From: Stenopsyche tienmushanensis
Taxonomy: Eukaryota > Arthropoda > Insecta > Trichoptera > Stenopsychidae
Length of the DNA stretch: 64,000 bases
Direction of reading: 5' to 3'
Assembly (NCBI GenBank): GCA_008973525.1
Contig: WACJ01000226.1
Span: forward strand, 496,001-560,000
Positions 21,331-33,468 of the stretch are shown here, piece by piece; position 1 is the first letter of the stretch, and every line of letters starts with the position of its first letter. The position numbers and the translations under genes were made by a program. The notes beneath the pieces are model-generated. The model did not search any database, was not told the origin of the DNA, and saw nothing but the letters and a program-made list of their open reading frames with translations.

Positions 21331-22912
21331 CTGAAATTTAATCCTCTTCGCTTAATAATGCCGCCATCATGTTGGGAAAAGTTTGCATTTCTACTATACA
21401 GCTTGCATTCACCCTGGACTGATTTGAAATATATTGATTTTTATTATCAATATACATAATTATTCCGACATGTCTTCATCTATTCTGGGCATTATTTATA
21501 TCTGCCAAAATCAGATTTTGCATTTTATGACACAATTCTTCAAAAGACGCCCCGTGTAAGATTCATCTTCGATCGATACTCTTCCCCATTTAAAATGCTT
21601 ACTCCCAAATTTCACCAAGTAGAATAAAGGGGCGGACTCCCTATAAAATTTCAATCATTTTGGAAAAAACCTGTATTTTTGGTAAATCCCCAATCTTGGT
21701 ACGTAGCAAATATACAAGAAGAAATAAGCTAAACAAAATGCATAATAATGATTTAAGCTTGCAAGCTGGAATTTGAGTTATGTTATGTTGTTTGAGTTAT
21801 AGTTATATGATAACAATATTATCTAATGTGTTGATTTAACTGAATAATTAACAGGTTGAGCCATAGATTCAAAATTATAGTATTATTACATCATTACAAT
21901 CAAACAAATTGTACATAAGAACACAAAAATCAAATAAACTTTCTTTCGCTTCAGCAAAAATAACGGTTAATCGGATAACGTACATATGTATGAATAGCGA
22001 AAAACATACATTTATTATATTAGCTCGGAAATGGCAGCATGAATGATTGAATAAATAGACCGTCATTATAATGCGCGTTGTATGTATTCTTTCTTTAATG
22101 GATTAGTATTATTTTCCACAGGTTGATATGTTCCTGTAAATATTAAAATCTTCTTACAGCCATTCACAAATTCAATAATTGCGAGTTCCAGCCATATATG
22201 TACATATGTATCAAAGAACACGCCAATTTGGTTGAAAATCTATTATGGGTGCTTTTTCATTGTATTCTTTCCGTTCAATATTCATATTTAGGGATTCTTA
22301 TTTCTCGATGATTTTCATTTCTCGAGAAATGAGAATTCACTATTTCACTATCCTAGTTCTTTTTTTGGCTAAAAAAATCCAATGAACTACGATATAACAA
22401 GCATCTGTTTTAGCTTAAAAATTGATTTTTCAAGAAATGAGAACTCTCGATTTTGCATATTTCTCGAGAAGAAACACAATTGATGTTCTATTTTAATGGT
22501 GCAAATAGAATTTCCGATGAATATATTCGTTATCTGCAAACATTTGGCGGAAATATCAATGACTAAAAGATGGATAGGTATAATTAAGACAGAAGTTAGA
22601 AAGTATTTTAAACAAACCACAGGCCAGTAACAACTACAAATTATCTAATGTACTGTAAAATATTTTTATTCAGCAATGAGGTATGAAATTATATTTTTTA
22701 TAGGTCACATTGTGAGTACCGTAAAATATTGTAAATCAAATGGAACAAGCAAACAAGTAGCATTCTGATGAAGCAACATATTTGGAGTATGCTAGATAAC
22801 GCATTGATGTCTTCACGTCGTTCTGTTCTACAGTAACTTAATTAAAAATTGCAATTTAAATGGTGCATATTGTTTACAATTTAAAATTCTTCGCTGAATC
22901 ACTTGCAGTTAG
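21331..22912. other. AT-rich stretch with one shared block
   Basis: About 21700-21900 is similar to 35690-35860 (GATAACAATATTATC, ATTATAGTATTATTA), probably the interior of the same dispersed H2-type repeat. No gene recognised in the rest. Confidence 0.45.
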
Positions 22913-22985
22913 GGAATCCAATAACAGTTTTAGGTGTTCATGAATCCCGGGATTGATAAACGTAATCCCGGAAAATTCAGGATTG
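22913..22985 (+). repeat. TCCCGGGA-rich repeat end, copy 2
   Basis: TAGGGAATCC, AACAGTTTTAGGTG, CATGAATCCCGGGATTG. Inverted relative of 640-722. Confidence 0.45.
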
Positions 22986-24899
22986 AAAATTTTATCTAAC
23001 AGAAATCTTAAGCCTCACCAGCACGAAGAAGGCTACTAAATCGAGATATTCTCGCCGAAATCTGGACGCTTGGAAATAGTGGCATAACTACTAATAGACG
23101 AGCTTAGGCGACGCCTGGTGCAGTAACTGTCTAATCTATGTATACATATATACAGTACATATATGTTTTTCAAATTGTTATATTAACCTTTCTCTACCGG
23201 TGATGTATTTACTACACTTCGACTCTAATAATGGGAATATCGATATGAAATATAATAGATACGGGGTTCAGAATTTTTTTTTCCTCCGTAATATAATTAC
23301 GAATCATATAAAAGTATTATAGTATGTAAGTATTCATCTGCAGCGATGGAAATAAATAATTTGTCCGGAAATCGGGAATTTTGCGAGTTTTAGTCCGTGT
23401 CTACGACGTAAATTGGCTTCGGCGTCCATTCTTTGAATATTTCGCCTGTTTTTTCACAGGGAGCATTTCTATAATACCATTTATAATATCGAATTATTGT
23501 GTTTGCCTTCGTCGAAAATAGAAAACAATTTGAATTCAATAGAGCAACTATATAATATTAGCAAAAAGAAAACGCGCAACACCCAATTGAAAAGATATGA
23601 AGACATCCGTCGTGTCTCTAGCATAAGCGAAGTCAATATACTATATTACCTCACGGAGCGAAATTTAATAAAGCAGAATTTTAAAAAATACTCGGAGACG
23701 TCTTCCATTACTAAAATTGCGTCTTTCAAAGTATGAATATGCAATGTCGAGAATGTGGTGGCAACAGTAATCAAGTTAGAACATTAACGCGTTTGCAGAC
23801 ACGTTTGCATTATGCAGCACATTTTTCATACAAAAAATGACGCATAAGGTCCGATTCACACTATGGTGCCGTTGACGGTTCGATCTCGCTCCGGTATCGG
23901 TCCGATCAAATATTCTTACCCAAGAAACAATCAGAGTATTCACACTATCGGATCGCTCCAGTTTCGAATCGAGCTTAATACGGGGGAATGTCTACGTTGA
24001 CATTTATAGCTTTTTCGGTTCTATTCAAGGAATCAAATTTTGTCCCCAAAAATCATTGCAATTTCAAACATTAATTATCATTAAAACATCACATTTTCGT
24101 TGCTTCTTAAAATCTCCATTTTAAACGCACTTTTAACGATATCACGGTTATAACAAGCAAAAAATATGAATATGTTCAATATGCTTTTAACGCGAATAAT
24201 GAATATTATGAATGTAATGAGCAAATACGACAACGTTATGGTACTTTGCTGTTAAAACGCATTGGATAAAGGGAAAAAAATAGTAAAAATTAGTTGACTT
24301 TTGATACAAATTAACACCAAAGAGATCAAGTAACTACGTTAAAATCCAAGCAACAATAATATAATGCTTTTTCGTTGATTTCTATATCGCTTTGAATTCG
24401 CCGAACTGAAAATATAAATCTCCCAAGATAATGCTTGCCCATTTTCAATTTACAATTTTAAAATTTATGATATCAAGGATACACCATTGCGAGTATACAG
24501 GCGATTTTAATATACACTTCGTAAGCGTCACGAAGGTCTTCTTCCAGCCCTCATAAAGAAGAAAGGACTGAATATATAACTATAATCAGCATGATCGTTT
24601 CAAATCGTTTTTTACTACCTTACGAGGAAAGCTGCTCAATCTTTATAATCACCTTATCGAGAAAATTGTTCAATACTCACAATGCATGGACTTTAAAGTG
24701 GTGCAGTTTGATCATCAAATAAATTGTTGAATCGATAAATAAATACGATAATGAGCTATATATATATATATTGGTCTTTAGCGGCCGCAATTTAAAGCTT
24801 TCCTATTACTCGTTATATTAGAGTTTGATTGTATTTTGTCTGATCAACGCTTTGAATACACCTGTTGTTGATCATTTAGATTTTTCTGTCATAAAACCA
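22986..24899. other. Unassigned stretch
   Basis: Contains a GC-richer patch at 23860-23990 with TCCGATTCACACTATGG and a related ATTCACACTATCGGATCG, suggesting inverted or direct repeat remnants of an unidentified element. A 79-codon frame at 23497-23736 has no recognisable domain. Confidence 0.4.
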
Positions 24900-25214
24900 T
24901 TAGCTGTATATCTCCTACAATATAAAATACAAGAAATAAGCTCTCTTGTTGCCGTTACAATACTAAGCCCTTTGAAAATTTCTCAGAATCCCTCGATTGT
25001 ATCGATTTCACAGAAAATTTTCCATGGCATCGAAAGCAAGAAAGAATTCTTTGAATTCACATATTTCCTCTGTAGTATTTTCAGAAATAACATTTTCATC
25101 GATATTCCGAGAATTTTGATCAAATATGCTTGCAAAATCGTGAATTTTATTATGTCACTATTGCAATTCACTTGGCTTTCATGTAAAGCATTTGAATTCT
25201 TTTTTATCAAATAA
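24900..25214 (-). pseudogene. Possible pogo/jerky-type transposase C-terminal remnant
   Basis: One minus-strand frame reads IFDQNSRNIDENV, then TTEEICEFKEFFLAFDAM. The acidic, EF-rich composition resembles the tail of Tigger/jerky-type transposases after their DDE domain. The match is loose, frames are broken, and a 129-codon frame on the opposite strand is probably a shadow. Unrecognised sequence is an equally fair description. Confidence 0.25.
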
Positions 25215-25667
25215 ATATTTCAGTCTGGACTCGTAAAAGGATAAGAAGATCGTACAATCGACTTGTAATGAATGTACCCCATTTTATCATCAAACTTATG
25301 TTGTGGAAATTAAAAGCATAAAATGTTTCGTAACTTGGACGACCCTAATCAAATATCGGGACCCGTTATCTTTGTGTCTCTTTAGCCCCTCCGTCACTCC
25401 TAACGTCAGCGAGAAGTATTAAAAAAAGGGGGGGTTGATTTCTAAAACGATATCCTCTCTTCAGCATGTTTTTTACTCTACTTTAAACTGGCTGCGGCTA
25501 CGAGGCGTAAACGATTACTAAACTCAAGCTTAAAGTTAAACTAAGACTTAACCGCACTGGACTTTAAAGCTAACTCAATCGCTTTCCGCACCTCTTTTCT
25601 CTCGGCTTAATGTTTTTTAGTCGCCAAGTTGGAGTACCTTTCGTAATCTGACACTCACTAACATTAA
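25215..25667. other. Unassigned gap
   Basis: Mixed-composition DNA with no gene or repeat end identified. Confidence 0.45.
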
Positions 25668-25996
25668 CCCTTTTAGTAGTGAGCTAATGTTAAATCATCA
25701 TGAACTTAGATACTATATTCGTATGTCCGCCACTTATCGACCGTACAAATCCACTTATCTGTCAGGACCGTTCATCGTGTATGAAGTTTGTATTTAAATA
25801 AATAAACACTGTCAATAGCACACAATACTCGTTCATTTCTTCGCCTAAACATAAAAAATACACCTGAAATCGATTAATTTGGGTTATTATTATTAGTCGA
25901 TAAATTTGGGTTATCGATCTATACTGTCGTACGATGTATGCTCTTTTTAAATAACTGGTATTCGATTGCTAATACGCGACTAAACTCCTCAAAAGG
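25668..25996 (+). mobile_element. TTAA-flanked non-autonomous element (family T)
   Basis: A 329-base element between two TTAA tetranucleotides (25664-25667 and 25997-26000). The left end is CCCTTTTAGTAGTGAG; the right end on the minus strand is CCTTTTGAGGAGTTTAG. The interior shares ACACTGTCAATAGCACACAA and AGTCGATAAATTTGGGTTA with 44861-45275 and, inverted, 55665-56025. TTAA duplication and CCYTTT ends suggest a piggyBac relative. Confidence 0.65.
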
Positions 25997-26183
25997 TTAA
26001 GACATGAGCATCATGTTTCTTTAATATTGGCTTGTGGAAATATCTGGTGTGAGTGATATCATTTTTAGAAAATATTTTCATTTAAAAAAAAACGGACAAG
26101 CTTGCACTGCCACCCCGTCATTTTTATTTCTATAATTATTCAATGGTTTTTCCTTCTCGTTACAGTTTAATGAAAATCAATTC

Positions 26184-26620
26184 CAGTAGACCCGCGGTAA
26201 TCCGACAAATGTTTTGTGCAAGACGATTGTCCAATTTGTCGGACGTTCGACGTCGGAGTTCGAAACTTCTTCTTTTTACAAAGTCTTCTTCTTTGTTATC
26301 TCCTTATAAAACCTGACTAATATGGACCCAGAAATAGATGTATGCCTGTTTCTTTCCTGAAGAAACAACATGTACAAAGCTTCCTCCACCTCTGGATGTT
26401 TAGTTTTCTTGAAAGTCTCGAGGCTCTTTTTTGTTGTTTGCCTTTTTCCTGGTCCACAATCATTGTAAGATACGAACTTTAGAATGTTTTCGCTTTTTTT
26501 ATCATAATTAGTAGATTGTCCCACGCCGTACTCTCTTGCCAACTTACAAAAAGTTTCATTACGATGTAAGCGGTCCAGAAACTCATTTTAGCATTTTTTA
26601 CATTGACGAAACTTTACTGT
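26184..26620 (-). pseudogene. Tigger/jerky-type pogo transposase, N-terminal fragment
   Basis: On the minus strand: LHRNETFCKLAREYGVGQST, NYDKKSENILKFVSY, PGKRQTTKK, HPEVEEALYMLFLQERN, then FYKEITKKK. This is the CENP-B-like helix-turn-helix pair (psq-type plus Tc5-type) of pogo/Tigger transposases; LAREYGVGKSTISDIKK and PEVEEALYMWF are typical. The frame ends near 26276. The terminus CAGTAGACCCGCGGTAATCC lies at 26186, and a degenerate inverted partner (ACTG-TA) lies near 26617. The DDE domain is therefore deleted and this is an internally shortened copy. KILKFV and ALYMLF are preserved without stops over 88 codons, so the decay is moderate. Confidence 0.8.
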
Positions 26621-27929
26621 ATATGTGTACTGTACTATATAAATGGTGTATATCAGCATTTTCGTCATGTTTTATTATTATACGTATGTTGACATAAATT
26701 ACACTCCATCCATTCATAGAAATGTGATTCAAAATCATTTAAGAACCACTAATAATATACTTTAACACATTGCTTACCGAACACACTTTTAAGCGTGATT
26801 TCTTATTTTTATTTGTGGATTATTTTGAACAATATGCGTATATTTAGTATAATATTTATTACAAATAGTTATTGGTTAGCTATCACGACTAAATTATGTA
26901 AATGAATAGATGACATTTTATGTTTATTTTTGCAGTGATTTTTATTTTATTGTTACTTTTATGCTTTGCACTGTTACTTCTATTGTTTTTACGACTGACA
27001 CCATAGCAATATAGTCACCATATTTTTAACAACATGAATATCGAAGATCTAAATGCTACTAGGCATATGGCTATTTGAACAAAAATATGTAAATTCACAT
27101 GTTTACCAAAAACATTAATTAGCATGATGAAGTCTCCATGCACGGTGAATGTTTTCCAGCTGATTTGGCAGAGAACAGATGACATTTTCAACACTTTCAT
27201 CTCAATTGCCAGCTGGATGACCCTCCAAAAAATCATCGATCCCCACATATTAAATTCACCCGATTGCCAGTTGTTGAATGCGATACTGCTCAAAAATTTC
27301 AATGCAAATACTAGATAACATCCACAAAATATACAGCACCCAAACATCGATTTCTATAGCTTTCTATTTAGAACCACACTTCTCATAAATAAATTCATCG
27401 AATCGGTTCAATCATCTATTGATTTGTCGGTTCATAAAAGTGAATTTCAATCAAAGATTATATTCGATCCGAGAAAGCATGGTCATAACGACCATTCATC
27501 GCACTTTACTTTGTAAGGCCAAAGCAATAAATAAGTTTAGCTCCGACATCACAGATTCTCAAACGGTGATATAATCAAATCGCTTATATATTTCCGAATG
27601 GTTATTAAGTACATATATCAATCGCTGTCTCATTAAAAAATTAAATATAGTATCATCACATATAAACGCCATAATAGTTAAAGGTCCTTAAAAATTACTA
27701 ACAATTTTAGCTTTAATTTCATCAGGCCTTGTGTGTTCGTTATTAAAGATAGCTAAACTTTTGAGTTTCATTTATGAGCGCTCACCCAGCGGGTCACCGA
27801 GACGACCGTATCGAATGCGACCTTCTGGATATGAAACTTCTGTTCGATTACACGGAGTCTTGAAAAAAATGAATTATTCTGCTGCCACCCGGCTACTAGT
27901 TAAGTTTTGCACTAGGATGGCATCAATAT
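26621..27929. other. AT-rich stretch, little recognised
   Basis: No domain was recognised in the 110-codon minus frame at 27015-27347 or its plus-strand counterpart. At 27775-27800, GAGCGCTCACCCAGCGGGT resembles a block of the LINE-like tail at 1755 and 60005. Confidence 0.45.
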
Positions 27930-28915
27930 GACCCTCCTGGGCTCTTCAGCTATTCAGCTTATGGATTATTCTGTCTGTTCAGTGGGAGGTGCTTCAGAAG
28001 CTTTTCTTCGCCTCTCACCATTGGCGTTTTTCTTCTGCTGCAAAACGCACTTTGTTTATCTGCACCACGCATTCCATACTCTGACATTCTTGAACATTGA
28101 AGGTATCATGATGTTGGACGAGAGCGAATTTGCCCCCAGCTTCTCGCATAGGGTATCCTTTTCAACACTCTACGCTGAACAGACGAATATCGTGTGCGCA
28201 GCATCATCATTGCCAGCTACACAGTGATGGCATTCCGGTCTTGTTTCTTTTCCTATTCTCTTGAGGTAGCTGTCAACGCAGCCTTACCCGGTAATAATCT
28301 GGGTCAGGTGGTAAAATATTTGGCCATGTTGTCTGGACATCCATGATTCCAGGTTTGATATTAGTGTCCACCGACCTTTTATAAAACTGTCCCATCGAGA
28401 CTGCCACACCGCCATGGTAGTTTCTCTGGCCGCCTTCTTTGTTTTTCCTTTGTATACCGCCAGTCTCTCCTGCAGGTGAGCAGGTCAATTGACAGTATGG
28501 CAGTCAGCGCCAGGATAGCATCTTCTGACACTATGAGGTATGCAGCAGTCACGCTAATTGCACTTCTTCTTTGAACTCTGGCCAAGTTGAGCCGGGCCTT
28601 TTCAACTCGTAGTGCCTCGGCTCATATCGGCGCACCGTACAATAGCACCAAGTGAACTACTTCGTTGTAGAGTTTTCTTCTGCTTTTTATGGGCCTCTGA
28701 TGCTAGGCATCAACCCGGCTAGGCCATCATACATTACGTTGCACAGAGCGGGTCCGAGTACGGACCCCTGTGGAACACCTGCCGTAACTGCTCCCTCCCT
28801 TATTCCCCCATCGGTGCTGATGTACGTTAGTACTCGCTCATGGAGGTAACTCTCCACCATTCTGTTTAGGCCTTGGGGATCAAATGCCTTCTCGCCGAGT
28901 TGAATGCATTGAATC
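27930..28915 (-). pseudogene. R1-clade LINE remnant (reverse transcriptase and zinc-knuckle tail)
   Basis: Minus-strand remains of the second ORF of an R1-type non-LTR retrotransposon. From 5' to 3': RMVESYLHERVLTYIS and GVPQGSVLGPALCNVMYDG (28740-28870), the reverse-transcriptase block just before the YADD active site; then a deletion removes YADD itself. After it come CYCTVRRYE (R1-like LLYGAPIW), ARVQRRSAISVTAAYLIVSE, AILALTAILSIDLL, and a C-terminal knuckle ECHHCVAGNDDAAHTIFVC (C-x2-C-x8-H-x4-C, 28184-28236), which R1 and related clades carry after the polymerase. Frameshifts and stops are frequent. Open frames on the plus strand across 27928-28849 are antisense shadows. The region is clearly GC-richer than its surroundings, as expected for former coding sequence. 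Confidence 0.85.
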
Positions 28916-30544
28916 CTCTGTATCTAAAATTGTATCTATATAATATCGTATATAATATTTTATTGAAGATTATGAAACAACATTATAATTATGTTTTAAA
29001 GTCTGGGTATTCACTGATCACAATTACTCTGATATCCTGAAGCAGAATGTGAAGTCAAATAAATTCCAAATTTAAAAGGTCGTCCAATAGGGGTGCATTT
29101 TCTCCTCTATTTTATTTAAGATTTACGAAGAGAGTATAACGAGAAAAGCGCTGGAAAACTGGAACGTCGGTATTAAATTTGGAGAAAAAAGAGCTCCAAT
29201 CTCAGATTAGGCAATACTACTATAATTACCCGCACGAAAGAAGAATGTTTCTTCAGAAATTTGAAGATTAATAAATCGAAGAAAAATGACATTAAAACTA
29301 TTTTTGACCACATTGTTATAAAAGTCCCAATCATGTAAAAAACATTGTTTCGAGACTTAATAGTCAAATTTAATGCATTTTAAGTATCCTTGCGTGCTTT
29401 CATCGATCTACGTTGAGGACGAAGACACGACATAATTTCATACACATTGTCCTTATTTCAAAGTGCTTTAAATATTAAAGACGAATGAAACGAAAAGTTC
29501 GGTCGGTGCTTTTGTTGTAACCATCATTGTTGTAACACCTATAATGCTAGATAATATGGAAAGCAGAAAGTCTTGTGTCAACATACAGCGAATATATGAA
29601 AGAGTTTATACATGCTAAATTGAAATATAATCGTCTGCAACGATTATTAAGAATAATTCTCTAAAAATCTAGTTGAATATTGAATTATATTTTTAAATAC
29701 CCTAAATCTTTGAAATAATAGTGGGTATAGACCATAATATATCCTAAAGTCCATAATATTTTGGAATTTCAGTAATTAGTGAAACTTAGATCGTGATAAT
29801 TTTCCGCTTTCTTCGTTCCAGACACGACGAAATTAACAGAATTCCCTTCCTAGATACGTTCGTCACACTGTCTCCAGGAAGAGTACATACACTAACAGGT
29901 ATCTTCACGCCAACTCTTACCATCGTCCGATGTAAATTAACTCTAGCATGAAGGTCCTAATAAACAAAGACAGGCTAAATACATTCATATAGAAGAGAAA
30001 ATGAAAGAGATACGCCAATCTTTGACAAAAAATGGATACCCCATAAACAGAATGGAAAAATCCTTAGTCGGTAAAACCGTCAGGTGAAATCAAAATTTTG
30101 CAACCATTTTTACAAAGCTAATTTCTAATTAAGTCAGTGTTTATACAATATAAATCAGGTAAGTTACAGTCTACCGAGCTTTCAACGTTGCGGACATTAA
30201 TAACAATTTTTGAAACCGAAATAATAGTACATACCTACATTAAGATAAAATCTATAAAGCTGTTTTTTTGTCTACACATTGTTTACGTTAAGTACTTATA
30301 AATAAACATCGTCCACTTTCGATACAAAATGGCTAGGGCTTTGGTAGACGTGGCTAAATTTTGGTAGACGTATTGCAACTTTCAAAGCATTACAATATTA
30401 TTTATATATAAATTCTGTTTTGTAGGCGTAATATACTTATAATTTTTATTATTAATATTTATTATTTTCATATTAAGTCGGTCCAACTTGCTTGATTTTG
30501 GGAAGAATAAATGGTTCCAATTCCTGGTTTACTGATAGATTCAC
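28916..30544. other. AT-rich stretch, nothing recognised
   Basis: No convincing frame or repeat terminus. GGTAGACGT is repeated in tandem near 30342-30370 (TTTGGTAGACGT twice). Confidence 0.5.
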
Positions 30545-30612
30545 CACCTCCAGAAAACAACTTTCTGGAGTACATAAATCCAGTCCCTCCTTTCCTCGCA
30601 AGAATTACATCC
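30545..30612 (-). repeat. Short repeat matching 62384-62450 in inverse
   Basis: CACCTCCAGAAAACAACTTT, CTGGAGTAC, CCAGTCCCTCC and CTCGCAAGAATTACATCCC. The inverse is at 62384-62450. Weaker similarity to 60155-60210 suggests that it derives from the LINE-like tail family. Confidence 0.5.
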
Positions 30613-31367
30613 CAAAATCGATCCTAAGCTTATGAATAAATACTATTTATTTTGATTAGTCTGATCATAGGCATATTCTAGTCGGGCTACAATAGCAAAC
30701 AGTCATTTTTCAAAAATATGGTAATCAATCACATTCTACTTCTAATTAGTAAAAGTACCCATCTTCATTGTTCATGTATCCTGCTTCGAAATCTTCTCGT
30801 TTTTTCCACTTTTGATCATACAACACTCAATCTATCCATTTGAGTTTAAATAAATAACACAAAATAGCAGAAGTTTAACATTCGTTGAATGCATGCTTAT
30901 CGTCGACCTTGCACGTAACGACTACGTAAGATATGTGCATATAATATTAACAAGTTAGGATGCGCATAGAGCTGGGTATAAAGATTTTGCGTTTTCCGTG
31001 GGACTTTCTTAAAGAACCACACTAAAATTTACATGGCAAAAATCGCACAAAAATAATGTTGGTAAATACTTTCTTTTGGTTTGTCAAAGAGGACTCCGGC
31101 TTATCCCATCATATTATCCCACGCGAGTAATTAACGTTAATTGAGACTCAGCTCAGAACTAATTTCTCTAGGACATTTCATTAGTCCCTCGTTGTGACTG
31201 TAACCCTAGATTGTACACTACTCTTTGGTCCTTTGACTCATTTCCTCCAACGTACTATTTCAACAATGTTCTCAGATGTAATTATTTTTTCTCAAAAGAT
31301 ATGATCATTATACAGCATTGATAAGGCGCATAAAAATAAAAGCCGTAACCGTTACATTTTCACAAAA
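30613..31367. other. AT-rich stretch, nothing recognised
   Basis: No gene, repeat end or RNA feature recognised. Confidence 0.5.
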
Positions 31368-31556
31368 TACACACCAACATCTTTTTGTGCGATTTCGAAG
31401 TTATGCGGATTTGGATATATTTTATATAGCCATTTTAAAGATATGCGGTTTTTAGAATCCATAGAACGCATCTTCACTTTTTCTATGTAAGTCATAGCTT
31501 TTTTTGTGCGTTTTTCAGCGGAACGCATCTACCGCACAAAAAAAGGTTTAAATGTA
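31368..31556 (+). mobile_element. pogo-like MITE, family P, shortest copy
   Basis: A 189-base copy between TA dinucleotides, keeping both ends (CTTTTTGTGCGATTTCGAAG on the left; ACCGCACAAAAAAAGGTTTA on the right) and joining them by a deletion after ATGCGG. It has no coding capacity. Confidence 0.75.
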
Positions 31557-32360
31557 TTCAAACTTGTCCATATCATAACACCAGAAGATAAGAGTTGCGC
31601 AAGGATTTATGTTCTTATCTTATCAGATTAAATTCAATTTTTACTTTCGATTATCTGAAGGGGATGATTCATAGCTGTTCAAGTTGAAATTTGTAAAATT
31701 ATAAATACACTCAGGCTTCAAATAACAACATTTCAAAATTATACGATTAACGAACGATAATTATATATACATATAAGATTTGAGCATCCCGCCATTTTAG
31801 AAACTCGTCATGTATTGCTAAAACTTTGAATTTTAATGAAGCAATAATTGGGGCGATACCAAAAAATCAAAATTAAAGTCACAATTTTTGCAAAAAAAAA
31901 TTAAAATATATGACTCGCATAAAAAAAGGAAAAAGACGGAGAAAGCTTTCACAGTCCGGATAGAAGAATGTAATGGCATAAAAACATTGAATAGAAACAT
32001 TATTAAGCAAAAATCACAATAAAAGTATTGGTCAACCGAAAAACAACGATTCATCTGAAAGGACTATTTTGATAGTCAAGGGTGGTCTCTACTTAAAATA
32101 AAAATTCTATGAGAAATAACACGAATAAAGATGTGGAATTGATTGTTAAACCATAATATATTTTTTGTAGAAAGCGATCCTTTGATGGAAAGAAGCTTAG
32201 AATTGAAGAGGGAATTTGAAAAGTGCCTTTTATCGTGACATAAATAAAGATAGACGCTATAAATAGACAATCTGGTTATTACAGAGTCTTTAAATGTCAA
32301 AAAATCCCAAAATGTTAAATAATCTAACAGTAATGAGCACCTACAGGACACTTGAAAAGG
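31557..32360. other. AT-rich stretch
   Basis: Two minus-strand frames (31833-32054 and 32076-32351) consist of low-complexity Phe/Leu/Ser-rich sequence with no recognised domain and are not called as genes. Confidence 0.5.
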
Positions 32361-32917
32361 AGTCGAATGAGTAAGATCATAAGTATACTATTGTTGCTGA
32401 ATGATCAATGTTATTCAAGAACTTATTGTTAAACACATACGTATTCTGTATATTGTAGAGAGAAAAATATTTTCTATATTTGCTTGAAATGCGTACCATA
32501 ATTTTCAATATAATTCGAACCTCGTATGGTACAAATCTATACAATGATGTTTTCGTGGAACTCTACTATACGAGGAGGGTCTTTTTAATATCTATTAATT
32601 GAGACATTCATATTATCTCTGAATAATATTCATATCCTTATATGTTCAATATTGGGGTAGCATCCAGCAGGTCACGTGACTGGACATATTGAAGGGCGCT
32701 TTTGTGACCATCTTTAATATGCAGCTTTCACTGACGAACAACCATTCTAAATGATCACGCCGAATCTACGAATTGAATGGAACAATAAAAATTACATGCC
32801 TATGTGTTTATATAACCAAAATATTCATGGTGTGTATATGTCGTTAGGCAGAAGAACAGTAATTGATCAAAAAATTGTTTAAATATAGATTGAAGAAGCT
32901 GAATATGGTGCAAGATA
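32361..32917. repeat. 567-bp repeat unit, copy B
   Basis: About 98% identical by eye to 4731-5297, with a deletion of roughly 10 bases near 32438. It is followed at once by a mariner terminus, as in copy A. Here the left side lacks the extra mariner end. Confidence 0.7.
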
Positions 32918-33270
32918 TTAGGGTGTCCAATAAGTTTAATTTCGTTTTCATATTAAGAAAAAAGTAAACAATAATTTGTATTACATCAAAATTTATTGAA
33001 TAATATATTATCCATTCTGTTCTAATACCTTTCTCCATCTCTCCGGAAGCCTCATAATGCCTTCTTGCCAAAATTACCTAGGTTTCTTGGCAAAATATTG
33101 ATCAAGGTACATTTTTATATCACTTTTTGAATTAATTTTTTTACCACGTAAAGAATTTTTCAATGAAAAAATAAATAATAATCTGAATGGGCAATGTCTG
33201 GAGAGTATGAAGGATGAGGTAAAACATCCCAGTCAGATGATAATAATTTATTTCTGACGAACAAAGACAC
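32918..33270 (-). pseudogene. Mariner (family 1) 3' fragment
   Basis: Terminus TTAGGGTGTCCAATAAGTTT next to TA (32916-32917), then DNA matching 5298-5650 at roughly 92% by eye. On the minus strand it still reads LFVRNKLLSSDWDVLPH and YSPDIAHSDYYLF, the block around the third catalytic Asp of DD34D transposase. It ends abruptly at about 33270, where an oppositely oriented mariner fragment begins. Confidence 0.8.
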
Positions 33271-33466
33271 ATGCTCCAGGAAAGAAGATTTGGCCCCAAC
33301 AAAGAAGCAATTACCGAAACTGAAGCCTATTTTTTCCCGCCAAAGATAAATCCTTCTATAAAAAAGCATTGATATTTTAGCCCTGGAATGAATGTATCAG
33401 ACTATAAAAAAGACTACATTGTTGAATAAAGTCGTTGTCATCCTACGAACTTATTGAGTGATGTGT
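33271..33466 (+). pseudogene. Mariner (family 2) 3' fragment, transposase C-terminus
   Basis: The plus-strand frame reads MLQERRFGPNKEAITETEAY, then FPAKDKSFYKK and, after a break, PWNECI: the C-terminal tail of family 2 transposase (RFGSNEEVI, AKDKSFYKKGIEKLE, RWNKCI). It ends with a stop followed by GTCATCCTACGAACTTATTG, the inverted family 2 terminus, and TA at 33467-33468. Confidence 0.8.
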
Positions 33467-33468
33467 TA

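Noticed and set aside
24825..25214. 129-codon plus-strand frame
   Set aside because: Hydrophobic low-complexity translation; a minus-strand frame in the same interval looks more protein-like, so this is probably a shadow.
28652..28849. Plus-strand frame with Pro/Ser-rich translation
   Set aside because: Exact antisense of the R1-type reverse-transcriptase block.
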